DNA of 64,000 bases from Actinomycetota bacterium. GTDB lineage: Bacteria > Actinomycetota > Geothermincolia > Geothermincolales > RBG-13-55-18. This document shows positions 38,901-47,482 of this stretch, piece after piece; position 1 is the first letter of the stretch; each line of letters starts with the position of its first letter. The position numbers and the translations under genes are program-made. The stretch covers positions 60,616 to 124,615 of the forward strand of contig QZKE01000033.1 of the NCBI GenBank assembly GCA_003598015.1, in the 5' to 3' direction. A model generated the notes under the pieces. It ran no database searches. It was not told the origin of the DNA and saw only the letters and a list, made by a program, of their open reading frames with translations.

Positions 38901-39176
38901 TGTGATCGTGCTAAGCGGGGAGCTAGCGGTGCCCTGAACCCGCAATCCGCTACAGCGGGGCCGAATCCCCAACTGCGGCTCTCCGGTCTTGAGTATCGCG
39001 CACAGGCAAGTGGTGTTGAAGGTCGGGTCCTGCGCAACGGGATCTTGTGAACCCCGTCAGGTCCGGAAGGAAGCAGCGGTAAGCAACCCTTCTCGTGTGC
39101 CGCAGATCAACCTGTCCGGAGCAAACTACCCGTGTAGCGCTTGGGGCCGGAAGTCAAGGAAGGGTGCACGATCACA
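38901..39176 (+). ncRNA. ffs: Signal recognition particle RNA, large bacterial type
   Basis: About 276 nt. The conserved domain IV tip is present as GTCAGGTCCGGAAGGAAGCAGC. The two ends pair over 11 bp: 38901-38911 with 39166-39176. The 5' part carries an Alu-like domain (GGAGCTAGCGGTGCCCTGAACCC), so this is the long 6S-type SRP RNA of Bacillus and many actinobacteria and not the short 4.5S form. Directly followed by dnaX, the usual order. Confidence 0.93.
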
Positions 39177-39291
39177 CTTATTTCGCTTATGTTATGGAGG
39201 AGAGTCTTGCTCCGAGAAGTGTGGGTGAGTTGATGTTGGGACTCGTCAAGCCGGGCCCGGGGGCCTGACACCTGTCGGGAAGTGGTAGAAC

Positions 39292-41220
39292 TTGACCTAC
39301 GTCTCTCTATACAGGAAATGGCGCCCGCAGACCTTCGAGGAGGTCATTGGGCAGGAGTATGTTACCCGTACCCTGTCAAATTCGCTGCGCAACGGGAACT
39401 ACGCCCATGCTTACCTCTTCACCGGGCCGCGGGGAACGGGAAAGACCAGTACCGCGCGGATCCTGGCCAAGGCGTTGAACTGCGCGGAGGGCCCTACACC
39501 GCATCCCTGTAACCATTGCAGGTCCTGCCGGGAGATCACCGAGGGGATTTCGGTGGATGTCGTGGAGATAGATGCGGCATCCACGCGCGGGATAGACAGC
39601 ATACGCGAACTTCGGGAGAGAGTCGTTTTCTCTCCGGCCGCGGCACGCATCAAGGTCTATGTCCTCGACGAAGCGCATATGCTTACGAAGGAGGCTTTCA
39701 ACGCTTTCCTGAAGACACTGGAGGAACCGCCGCAGCACGTGGTTTTCGTGCTGGCCACCACGGAACCCCACAAGATGCCCCCGACCATACTCTCCCGTTG
39801 TCAACGCTACGATTTCCGCAGCGTGCCCGTGCCCATGCTCACGGATCACCTGGCCCATGTTGCGGAGGCTGAAGGGATCGAGACGAACGAGATAGCCCTG
39901 CGGCTTATCGCCAGGCGGGCCAGGGGGTCCGCGCGCGATGCCCTGGTCATCCTGGAACAGGCCACGAGCTACGGGGATGGGATAGTCGACGAAGCGGGAG
40001 TGGCCGGCTTCCTCGGCCTGGTCGAAGACGAGATACTGGTGGAACTCGGGGACTGCCTTACCGCGAGAGATGCCGCCGGGACCGTAGCCATGGTCGAAAG
40101 AGCCTACGAAGAGGGGAGAGACCTGGTGCAATTCGCCCGCGAAGCCCAGGAACATTTTCGCCGCGTCTTCCTGCTGCAGCATGCAGACCTGGGACCCGAG
40201 GAACTGGAGGTAGATGAAATCGCGTACGGCGCGCTACGAAGGCAAGCGGCGGAACTGTCTCCCGACCGCACTTTCCATTTCATCGTCTCGTTACGCGAGG
40301 CATGGAAGGAGATGCAGGCCACCACCTCGGCCCGCCTGGTGCTTGAAGGAGCGCTGATCGGCATGGCCCGTAGCGAGCTGGACGTGTCCATCGAGGCGCT
40401 ATCCGCTCGCATGGGGAAACTCGAGGCAGAGGTGGAGAAGCTCGCCAGGAAAAGTAGCGGCGGGAAACCGGTTGCGGAGACTCCACCGCGCGTTCCGGAA
40501 GGCCCCCGCGCGCAGGAAAAACCTGCCGGCGGCATCTCCAGGACAGGCGCGAAGGAGGAACCGTCTCCCGCAGAGACGATGGGGGAGGAACCGGGCGAGG
40601 AGATCGCGCCACCGGCCGAAACCCCAGGCCCGGAGCCCGTGGAGATACCGCAATTGGATCTCGCGGCGATAAGGAGGGTATGGCCTCAGGTGAAGGAGGC
40701 GGTCAAGGAGAGAAAGATCACCACCCACGCGTTCCTGCTGGAGGGGAAGCCCCTGGGGTACGAGGGAGGTGAGCTCTACGTCGTCTTTCCCGCCGACCGC
40801 TCTTTTCACCGCGGGGAGATGGATAAAGAGGATCACCGCAAGGTCCTGGAAGCGGCACTCGAGGAAGTCCTCGGCGTGGCGGTGAGCGTGAGAACGAGAC
40901 TGGAGGATGACCGGGGAAACGCAGGAAGAGAACGGGAAGAAAAACGGGATGCCGAGCCGGGGGCGGAGACACGCGGCGATCCTCTCGCTGGTAAAGCGGA
41001 AGGTTGCGAGCCCTTGCCGGACGAAGATGAGGCGGTGGTTATGAAAGAGAGCCCCCAGGCCGTATCGGGCGAGGAGCGCGAGGGGGCGGGCGCGGCGCAA
41101 CGGAAAGAGGGGAAGACGGCGCATGACGTGAGCGGGGAGACTCACGACGCTGGTAGGATAAAACTGGTTAAAGACGTTTTCGGCGCGGAGATGATCGAGG
41201 AGATCAAGCTGAACGAATGA
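39292..41220 (+). CDS. dnaX: DNA polymerase III subunits gamma/tau
   Basis: 642 residues from TTG 39292 (MTYVSLYRKWRPQTFEEVIGQ, typical). AAA+ clamp-loader motor: Walker A GPRGTGKTS, four-cysteine zinc knuckle (C, then HPCNHCRSC), Walker B VLDEAHMLT, sensor 1 LATTEPHKMP and an SRC motif with arginine finger in TILSRCQRYDF. Domain III runs to about 370. A long Pro/Glu-rich linker (400-450) leads to a tau-like C-terminal domain (DLAAIRRVWPQV...). No programmed-frameshift slippery A-run was noted in the linker. Confidence 0.95.
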   Translation: MTYVSLYRKWRPQTFEEVIGQEYVTRTLSNSLRNGNYAHAYLFTGPRGTGKTSTARILAKALNCAEGPTPHPCNHCRSCREITEGISVDVVEIDAASTRGIDSIRELRERVVFSPAAARIKVYVLDEAHMLTKEAFNAFLKTLEEPPQHVVFVLATTEPHKMPPTILSRCQRYDFRSVPVPMLTDHLAHVAEAEGIETNEIALRLIARRARGSARDALVILEQATSYGDGIVDEAGVAGFLGLVEDEILVELGDCLTARDAAGTVAMVERAYEEGRDLVQFAREAQEHFRRVFLLQHADLGPEELEVDEIAYGALRRQAAELSPDRTFHFIVSLREAWKEMQATTSARLVLEGALIGMARSELDVSIEALSARMGKLEAEVEKLARKSSGGKPVAETPPRVPEGPRAQEKPAGGISRTGAKEEPSPAETMGEEPGEEIAPPAETPGPEPVEIPQLDLAAIRRVWPQVKEAVKERKITTHAFLLEGKPLGYEGGELYVVFPADRSFHRGEMDKEDHRKVLEAALEEVLGVAVSVRTRLEDDRGNAGREREEKRDAEPGAETRGDPLAGKAEGCEPLPDEDEAVVMKESPQAVSGEEREGAGAAQRKEGKTAHDVSGETHDAGRIKLVKDVFGAEMIEEIKLNE

Positions 41221-41289
41221 TGCCCGCATATTCCGCCATGCGGTGAAGAGTCGCGGGGGTGCCCGTGCGGTAGCGAAGCGGAGGTGAAG

Positions 41290-41604
41290 ATGAACGGTAA
41301 CGTACAGAAGATGATGAAGCAGGCCCAGAAGCTCCAAAGGCAGATGATGGAGGCGCAGGAGGCCCTGGTGGATGAACGCATCGAGGCCACTGCGGGGGGC
41401 GGTATGGTCAAGGTCATCGCTGACGGACAGCAGAACATAATCGAGTTGAAGATAAACCCCGAAGCGGTGGATCCAGAGGACGTCGAGATGCTGGAGGACC
41501 TGGTCCTGGCCGCGATCTCGGAGGCGCTCAGGAAATCCCGCGAGCTGGCCGAGGAGCGTTTGGGGGAATTTACCAAAGGTATGAAAATCCCGGGTTTGAT
41601 GTAG
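41290..41604 (+). CDS. Nucleoid-associated YbaB/EbfC family protein
   Basis: 104 residues from ATG 41290, five bases after GGAGG. Opens with MNGNVQKMMKQAQKLQRQMME, and the core TAGGGMVKVIADGQQNIIELKINPEAV is diagnostic. Dimeric DNA-binding protein with clamp-like helices. Standard dnaX-ybaB-recR order, here with 7 bp to recR. Confidence 0.94.
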   Translation: MNGNVQKMMKQAQKLQRQMMEAQEALVDERIEATAGGGMVKVIADGQQNIIELKINPEAVDPEDVEMLEDLVLAAISEALRKSRELAEERLGEFTKGMKIPGLM

Positions 41605-41611
41605 GAGAAAC

Positions 41612-42208
41612 ATGCTGTACACTCCCCCCATCGCGCGGCTGGTGGAGGAACTGTCGAAACTGCCCGGCGTAGGCCCGAAGACGGCACAGCGCCTGGCCTT
41701 TCACCTTCTGAGAGTCCCCAGGGAGGAGGCCGCTTCCCTCGCGGATGCCATCGTGGAGGCGAGGGAGAAGGTCACCTTCTGTGTCAGATGTTTCAACTTC
41801 GCCCAGGGTGAACGGTGCGAATACTGCATGGATGAGCGCAGGGATCCCGCCCTGGTCTGCGTAGTGGAAAGGCCCCAGGATATAGTGGCCATAGAGCGTA
41901 CGGGAGAATTTCGCGGGCTCTACCACGTGCTCGGGGGCGCCATATCTCCCATAGACGGAATCGGTCCCGAGGAGCTCAAGGTAAGGGAGTTGGTGGAGCG
42001 GATCCACAAGGACGAGATCCGGGAGGTCATTGCGGCTACCAACCCCAGGGTCGAGGGGGAGGCGACCGCTATCTACCTGGCTAACCTCCTCAAGCCGCTC
42101 GGGGTGAGGGTGATGCGCATCGCCAGCGGGCTCCCCGTGGGGGGAGACCTGGAATACGCTGACGAGGTCACCCTCGGCCGTGCGCTCAAAGGCCGCCTGG
42201 AGCTGTGA
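41612..42208 (+). CDS. recR: Recombination mediator RecR
   Basis: 198 residues. Helix-hairpin-helix LPGVGPKTAQRLAFHLL, four-cysteine zinc finger (CVRCFNFAQGERCEYC), TOPRIM domain with VVERPQDIVAIERTGEF and YHVLGGAISP, and a C-terminal ring-forming segment. Works with RecO/RecF to load RecA at gaps; recF is in the same window. An incomplete terminator-like stem (42301-42307 with 42311-42317) lies about 90 bp downstream. Confidence 0.96.
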   Translation: MLYTPPIARLVEELSKLPGVGPKTAQRLAFHLLRVPREEAASLADAIVEAREKVTFCVRCFNFAQGERCEYCMDERRDPALVCVVERPQDIVAIERTGEFRGLYHVLGGAISPIDGIGPEELKVRELVERIHKDEIREVIAATNPRVEGEATAIYLANLLKPLGVRVMRIASGLPVGGDLEYADEVTLGRALKGRLEL

Positions 42209-42328
42209 CCGGCCAGGAGATTGCCGCAAGCGCAAGCGGATTGTCGCGCTCCCCGCGACGAGCATAAGGGACTGAAGCGCGTACCCCCGAAAGACGATCC
42301 GGCCGGAGTCTCCGGCCACCCCGTTTCC

Positions 42329-42357
42329 TTGACAGGGCAGGAGCGCAAGCGTAAAAG
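42329..42357 (+). promoter_or_regulatory. Probable promoter of lysC-asd
   Basis: TTGACA (42329-42334), 17-bp spacer, TAAAAG (42352-42357; four of six matches), about 67 bp before lysC. A lysine riboswitch was sought in the 215-bp leader and not found. Confidence 0.45.
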
Positions 42358-42423
42358 AAGGATAATAAGCGGGTTATTGCTGCATGGAAACGTTTTCCGG
42401 CGGCGCTACGGAGGCGGTGACGA

Positions 42424-43656
42424 GTGAAAATAGTCGTACAGAAATTCGGAGGGACGTCCGTAGCCGATATAGACAGGATCAAGAACGTCGCGCGGCGGGT
42501 ATCCGAGACCAGGGAGAGAGGGGACCACGTGGTCGTGGTCATCTCCGCACTGGGAGATACAACCGATCGCCTGGTGAAACTGGCCTGCGAGATCAGTGAA
42601 TCGCCGCGGGAGCGGGAGATGGACATGCTCCTGTCAACCGGCGAACAGATATCCGTAGCCCTGCTCTCCATGGCCATGCACGAACTGGGATACGAGGCGA
42701 TCTCCTTCACCGGAGCCCAGGTAGGCATAGTCACGGACAGCGCCCATACCAAGGCGAAGATCCTGGATGTCAAGGTGGGCCGCATGCTGGAGGAGCTGGA
42801 TAAGGGGAGCATCGTGATCGTCGCCGGTTTCCAGGGCGTGTCCCTCGACGATCAGATAACAACCCTGGGCAGAGGAGGCTCGGACACGACGGCGGTGGCC
42901 CTGGCGGCGGCCCTGGGAGCGGACGTCTGCGAGATATTCACGGATGTGGAAGGCGTCTTCACGGCCGATCCGCGTATGGTTCCGGAGGCGCGCAAGCTGG
43001 CGCACGTCTCCTACGACGAGATGCTGGAGATGGCCGCTACGGGCGCCAGGGTGTTGCAGTTGCGCAGCGTGGAGTTCGCGAGGAATTACGGGGTGGTGAT
43101 ACACGTGAGATCCAGTTTTTCGCAGGAAGAGGGGACGTGGATCTCCGGGGGTGACGAGCGCATGGAAAAGGCTATCATCAGCGGCGTCACCCATGAAACG
43201 GAGGAGGCCAAGGTGACGGTTTTCGAAGTCCCGGACCGGCCGGGCGTGGCTGCCAGATTATTCCAGTCCTTGGCGGTGGAGAACATAAACGTCGATATGA
43301 TCATCCAAAACGTCAGCGAAGGCCAGAAGACCGACATATCGTTCACCGTCGGCCAGCACGATCTGGAGAAAGCCGCCGGCATCAGCGAGCGGGTGGCCAG
43401 GGATCTGGAGGCGGGCGGGGTGGTCGTAGACGAAGAGATCGCCAAGGTAAGCCTGGTGGGAGCGGGCATGCGTACCCATCCGGGAGTAGCGGCGGATATG
43501 TTCAGCGCCCTGGCGGAAAACGGCATCAACATCGAGATGATCAGCACGTCGACCATCAAGATTAGCTGCGTCATCCGGGCCGGGGACGTGATGAAGGCGG
43601 TAAGGGCGATCCATGCGAAGTTCGGCCTGGACAAGGGCGTGGTGATGAGAGCCTGA
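42424..43656 (+). CDS. lysC: Aspartate kinase
   Basis: 410 residues from GTG 42424 with GGAGG nine bases upstream. First step of the aspartate pathway (lysine, threonine, methionine, diaminopimelate). Kinase domain with [22 protein letters not shown] and [26 protein letters not shown]; two C-terminal ACT domains ([43 protein letters not shown]) for feedback control. ATG/GTG starts for a separate beta subunit inside the gene were not assessed. asd follows. Confidence 0.96.
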   Translation: MKIVVQKFGGTSVADIDRIKNVARRVSETRERGDHVVVVISALGDTTDRLVKLACEISESPREREMDMLLSTGEQISVALLSMAMHELGYEAISFTGAQVGIVTDSAHTKAKILDVKVGRMLEELDKGSIVIVAGFQGVSLDDQITTLGRGGSDTTAVALAAALGADVCEIFTDVEGVFTADPRMVPEARKLAHVSYDEMLEMAATGARVLQLRSVEFARNYGVVIHVRSSFSQEEGTWISGGDERMEKAIISGVTHETEEAKVTVFEVPDRPGVAARLFQSLAVENINVDMIIQNVSEGQKTDISFTVGQHDLEKAAGISERVARDLEAGGVVVDEEIAKVSLVGAGMRTHPGVAADMFSALAENGINIEMISTSTIKISCVIRAGDVMKAVRAIHAKFGLDKGVVMRA

Positions 43657-43841
43657 GTGCAGCGGTGTACGACAGCGAGGGTGTTTATGGATCGGGGTGC
43701 TGAGCAACGGCGCCCGGTTTGACGATTCATGAAGAGATGCGATGCGGGGGTGGGGCGAAGCCTCCCATGGGGATATGGGGGAGGTTGTCGGAGAGTCCGG
43801 ATAGAATACGAGCGTGGCGAAGAGGCCTCGGGAGAGAGATC

Positions 43842-44846
43842 GTGAAAGAATACAGGGTAGCGGTAGTGGGAGCGACCGGAATGGTTGGGCAGGCCATGCG
43901 GGAGATCCTGGAGGAAAGGGGCTTCCCCGTGTCCGGGCTGCGCCTTCTGGCCTCGCAACGATCGCGTGGCAGGCGCTTCGCCTTCCGGGGAGACGAGGTG
44001 GAGGTCGAGGTGCTAGACGAGGACTCCTTCCGTGGCATCGACCTCGCCCTTTTCTCGGCCGGAGCGCCGATAGCGAAGCGCTTCGCGCCCATAGCCGTAG
44101 AGGCGGGAGCGTTAGTGGTGGATAACAGCAGCGCTTTCCGCATGGACGAGGGGATTCCCCTCGTCGTGCCCGAGGTGAACCCGCAAGACGCCTTCGCACA
44201 CAGCGGGATCATCGCCAACCCGAACTGCTCCACCATCCAGATGGTGGTGGTGCTGAAGCCCCTGCACGACCGCTCGCCCATACGCAGGGTGATCGTGTCC
44301 ACCTACCAGTCCGTATCCGGTACGGGAAAGGATGCCGTGGAAGAGCTCGAGGCCCAGACCAGGGAGGCCCAGGAGGGGAGGGAGCCGGTAGCGCGGGTCT
44401 ACCCCCATCCCATCGCCTTCAACTGCGTGCCGCACATAGACGTCTTCCTTCCGGGTGGGTATACCAGGGAGGAGATGAAGATGGTCGGTGAGACCAGGAA
44501 GATCATGGGGCTCCCCGATCTGCCCGTGTCGGCGACCGCGGTGCGCGTGCCGGTCTTCACGGGACACTCCGAGTCCGTGAACGTGGAGTTCGCCGAGGCC
44601 ATCGAAGCGGATGAGGCCAGGAACATACTGCAGGGCGCACCGGGGGTCGAGGTCGTGGACGATCCGGAGAACGCCGTTTACCCGCTTGCCCTGGACGCGG
44701 CGGGTAAGGACCCCTGCTTTGTAGGCAGGATACGCCCGGATACCTCGTGCCCCCGTGCCTTGAACCTGTGGATAGTCAGCGACAACCTGCGCAAGGGCGC
44801 GGCCTTGAACGCCGTGCAGATCGCGGAACTGGTCTCGGGGCTCTAA
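43842..44846 (+). CDS. asd: Aspartate-semialdehyde dehydrogenase
   Basis: 334 residues from GTG 43842 after GGAGAG. NADP loop VVGATGMVGQAM, catalytic cysteine in NPNCSTIQM, then STYQSVSGTGKDAVEEL and the active-site region VPVFTGHSESV. Second step of the aspartate pathway after LysC. Its stop TAA overlaps the ATG of the next gene (TAATG), which couples the first CPBP protease to it. Confidence 0.95.
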   Translation: MKEYRVAVVGATGMVGQAMREILEERGFPVSGLRLLASQRSRGRRFAFRGDEVEVEVLDEDSFRGIDLALFSAGAPIAKRFAPIAVEAGALVVDNSSAFRMDEGIPLVVPEVNPQDAFAHSGIIANPNCSTIQMVVVLKPLHDRSPIRRVIVSTYQSVSGTGKDAVEELEAQTREAQEGREPVARVYPHPIAFNCVPHIDVFLPGGYTREEMKMVGETRKIMGLPDLPVSATAVRVPVFTGHSESVNVEFAEAIEADEARNILQGAPGVEVVDDPENAVYPLALDAAGKDPCFVGRIRPDTSCPRALNLWIVSDNLRKGAALNAVQIAELVSGL

Positions 44847-45790
44847 TGGTAGAAGAAGGATCCGGAGGAGCTGCGGGGCGGGATCAGGGGCTTCCATCCT
44901 GTTCCTGGCACCCATCGCGGCAGGCGACGGCCATGTGCGTCTACTGCAAGCGGCCGGTCTGCCCGGAGTGCGCCCGCCTCATAGGATACCGCCATTACTG
45001 TCCCGCGTGCGCGCCCTACATAGCCGCGGTTTATCCCTACCCCGTGCCCCCGCCTGCCCCGCCGTTCCCCTTGCAGCCTCCGGAGCCGGACGATGCAAGG
45101 GAGAAGAGATGGTGGAAGGCGGATTGGGGGTTGCTCGAGGTCTTCGTCGCCTGGCTGGTGGTCTTCGGCCTCTATAACGTCGTGGGCATCATCCTTTTCG
45201 TTACCACCGACAACCCGCTTTTCTATAATTACCTTGCCTATGCCGTGCTCTTCTGCCCGCTTGTCGCCGCAAGCGTCTGGTTCATACCCCATCGACATGG
45301 GCGCGGCAGGGATGAACTGGGTTTGAGGTGGGGAGATCCCGGCAGGACCCTGGCTTTCGGAGGGCTGGGCGCCCTGACCGCGATGGCCATGAGCTACGGC
45401 ATCTTCTTCCTCATCTACCTTATCTTCTATCTCGCGACCGGGCGCAGCCCCGTCTCCGAAGCGGAACGCCTGCAGGATCTGGGGAGCGGCTACCTGGTCT
45501 TTATCATCTTGATCGTCGTCGTCCTGGCCCCCATCTTCGAGGAGCTCTTCTTCCGCGGTCTTTTCTATCCCGCGCTGCGCCGCCGCATGGGGCCTACGCC
45601 GGCCATCGTCCTCAACGGAGCCATCTTCGGCATACTGCACCTGCAGCCGCTTTTTATGCTGTCGCTGGTCCTGGTGGGCATAGTACTGGCGTACCTGTAC
45701 GAGAAAACGGATTCCCTGGCCGCCCCCATGATCGCCCACGCCCTCTACAACCTGGTGGTGATCATCGTCAGCCTGCTGGCAGGATGGTGA
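44846..45790 (+). CDS. Zinc-finger CPBP (CAAX) membrane protease 1
   Basis: 314 residues from ATG 44846, overlapping the asd stop. The N-terminus is a B-box-like zinc finger: C-x2-H, C-x2-C, C-x2-C-type pairs (CSWHPSRQATAMCVYCKRPVCPEC ... HYCPAC). A proline-rich linker precedes a CPBP intramembrane protease with about seven helices, glutamates in FEELFFRGLFYP, and histidines in GILHLQP and IAHALYN. CPBP proteins include prenyl-protein and bacteriocin-immunity peptidases; the substrate here is unknown. It forms a tandem with the next gene. Confidence 0.85.
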   Translation: MVEEGSGGAAGRDQGLPSCSWHPSRQATAMCVYCKRPVCPECARLIGYRHYCPACAPYIAAVYPYPVPPPAPPFPLQPPEPDDAREKRWWKADWGLLEVFVAWLVVFGLYNVVGIILFVTTDNPLFYNYLAYAVLFCPLVAASVWFIPHRHGRGRDELGLRWGDPGRTLAFGGLGALTAMAMSYGIFFLIYLIFYLATGRSPVSEAERLQDLGSGYLVFIILIVVVLAPIFEELFFRGLFYPALRRRMGPTPAIVLNGAIFGILHLQPLFMLSLVLVGIVLAYLYEKTDSLAAPMIAHALYNLVVIIVSLLAGW

Positions 45791-45804
45791 CCCATCTGCC
45801 GATA

Positions 45805-45910
45805 ATAGAATCAGGTCTTATACGAGAAGTGCGGGTGTACACATGATGGAAGTGCCCGATCCAGGGGTCGACACAGCCGCCCATGCTTCTCGCACAAAAC
45901 CCGATTCCAT
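45805..45910. repeat. 25-bp imperfect inverted repeat between the CPBP genes
   Basis: Arms 45805-45829 and 45886-45910 match at 20 of 25 positions. The five differences all leave G-U pairs if the minus strand is read as RNA, so it could fold as an unbroken 25-bp helix with a 56-base loop. No coding content. Confidence 0.65.
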
Positions 45911-45938
45911 GATCGAGAAAGAGGGGATTTGAGGAAAG

Positions 45939-47096
45939 ATGCAGAGACCTCATTGCGAGCAGCACCCCCAGAGCCCGGCCGTGGCCCGCTGTACCCGCTG
46001 CGGCGGTTACCTCTGCCGGGATTGTATCGTGGAGATATCCGCACGCGCCTACTGCGCGACCTGCGCCCGGGCGGAACTGCAGAATCGCGGGACCACGGAG
46101 GCGGCACGGGTTGTCCCGCCGGCCCCGCCTCTACCCCCCCAGGGCCCACCCGGACAGGCGGCCCAGCCGTCCGCGGGTGGCACTCCGGTAGGGGCGCGCG
46201 TGGTGGCCACATGCGCCTTTCATCCCGGGGTAAGGGCGGTGACCAGGTGCGGAAACTGCGGCGCCCTCATCTGCTCGGGGTGCCAGAGGATGGTAGGAGG
46301 AAAGCGGCTCTGTGAGCGTTGTTTCTATACCGTTTACATGCCCGGGCGCGGACAACCGAGGGGCGGCGCGCCTTCCACCTGGTTGCGGGAGGCGCCCCTG
46401 CGCGCGATGACGCCCTGGAAGCTCTGGCCCGGCCTGGCATTCCTCCCCGTGCCCTTCATCCTCAACGGGTTGATGACCTACATGATGCGGCAGGGGGAGG
46501 ATATCTCCGTGGGCGCGGCCCAACTCCTGGTCTCGTTGCTGCTGTACTCCTCCACGCTCGCCTTTGCCTTCATCGCGGTATCTCATTACGGTAACGCCTT
46601 CGAGGAGACAGGCATGCACGGTCGCAATCTTCCCGCGAGCCTGGGCCTCGGATTCGTAGGTGGCTCCCTCACGTTCTGGCTCGCCGTGGCCAGCGGCCTG
46701 ATGTCCCAGGCCATGTTCGGAGGCCTGGTGGAAGTGGAAAGGTGGTTGCAGGGTTTCTTTGACGTCAACGTGAAGGATGTCACGGGTATCGACATACTCA
46801 TAGCGGGGATCATCATCGTTATCGCGGCGCCCATCTGCGAGGAGATCTTCTTCCGCGGTTATCTCTATCCAGCCATGCGCGGCCGGCTCGGTCTGTGGGG
46901 CGCGGTGTTTCTCAACGGCTTTCTCTTCTCAGTCGTTCACTTCAGCGTTTTCGGCCTCATAGGGAGGACCATCGCCGGGGCCATATTCTGCCTCCTCTAC
47001 GAATATAACGATAACCTCTGGTCTCCCATAACCGCCCATGCCATCAATAATTTCGTAGCCTTTTTCCTGCCCCTGGTCGCCATCTGGGGCTCATGA
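45939..47096 (+). CDS. Zinc-finger CPBP (CAAX) membrane protease 2
   Basis: 385 residues. Two B-box-like zinc fingers in the cytoplasmic N-terminus (CEQHPQSPAVARCTRCGGYLCRDC...YCATC, and CAFHPGVRAVTRCGNCGALICSGC...LCERC) separated by a proline-rich linker, then a CPBP protease with the EExxxR-type motif CEEIFFRGYLYP and later histidines (FSVVHFS, TAHAINN). Longer than its neighbour by one finger. Same architecture in tandem suggests duplication. Role unknown. Confidence 0.85.
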   Translation: MQRPHCEQHPQSPAVARCTRCGGYLCRDCIVEISARAYCATCARAELQNRGTTEAARVVPPAPPLPPQGPPGQAAQPSAGGTPVGARVVATCAFHPGVRAVTRCGNCGALICSGCQRMVGGKRLCERCFYTVYMPGRGQPRGGAPSTWLREAPLRAMTPWKLWPGLAFLPVPFILNGLMTYMMRQGEDISVGAAQLLVSLLLYSSTLAFAFIAVSHYGNAFEETGMHGRNLPASLGLGFVGGSLTFWLAVASGLMSQAMFGGLVEVERWLQGFFDVNVKDVTGIDILIAGIIIVIAAPICEEIFFRGYLYPAMRGRLGLWGAVFLNGFLFSVVHFSVFGLIGRTIAGAIFCLLYEYNDNLWSPITAHAINNFVAFFLPLVAIWGS

Positions 47097-47482
47097 CAGA
47101 GGTCCGAAGCGTGAAACGCGACGCGAAGAGCGGAGCGACGTGGCGATCTCGTTTCAGTTTCATATAGTGTTGCGCTGATCTTATATACGGGGAGGAACCC
47201 GCCTGGGGTCTCACAAAAAGGCGGGTTCCAGGGGCGGGTTTTATGCGAGGATCGCGGTAGCGAGAAAGCACCTGGCTGTCGCGGCAGCGCGCTCGAGGCA
47301 TAGGGGTCGTCTTGAGAAGGGCGAAAGGATATTGCAGCGGTGAGGCAAAACCATTGTTATGGGAAAAGAAAGCGGCGGAAACGGCCGGAGTGATCCGCTG
47401 GGCTCGTTAACAACGAGCACGGCGGGGTTTATCATAACGCTAAGGCGATGTGAAGAAGGCGGATAAGGAGGGTCGGCTGGTG
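47097..47482. other. Intergenic region with a terminator-like hairpin
   Basis: 386 bp. A 10-bp perfect stem (47194-47203 with 47220-47229) with an A-rich loop is followed by gggcgggtttta, so it may terminate the CPBP pair weakly. No gene or RNA recognised. Confidence 0.5.

Noticed and set aside
42209-42423. Lysine riboswitch upstream of lysC
   Set aside because: The leader is too short and lacks the conserved AGAGGUGC and GGU core elements.
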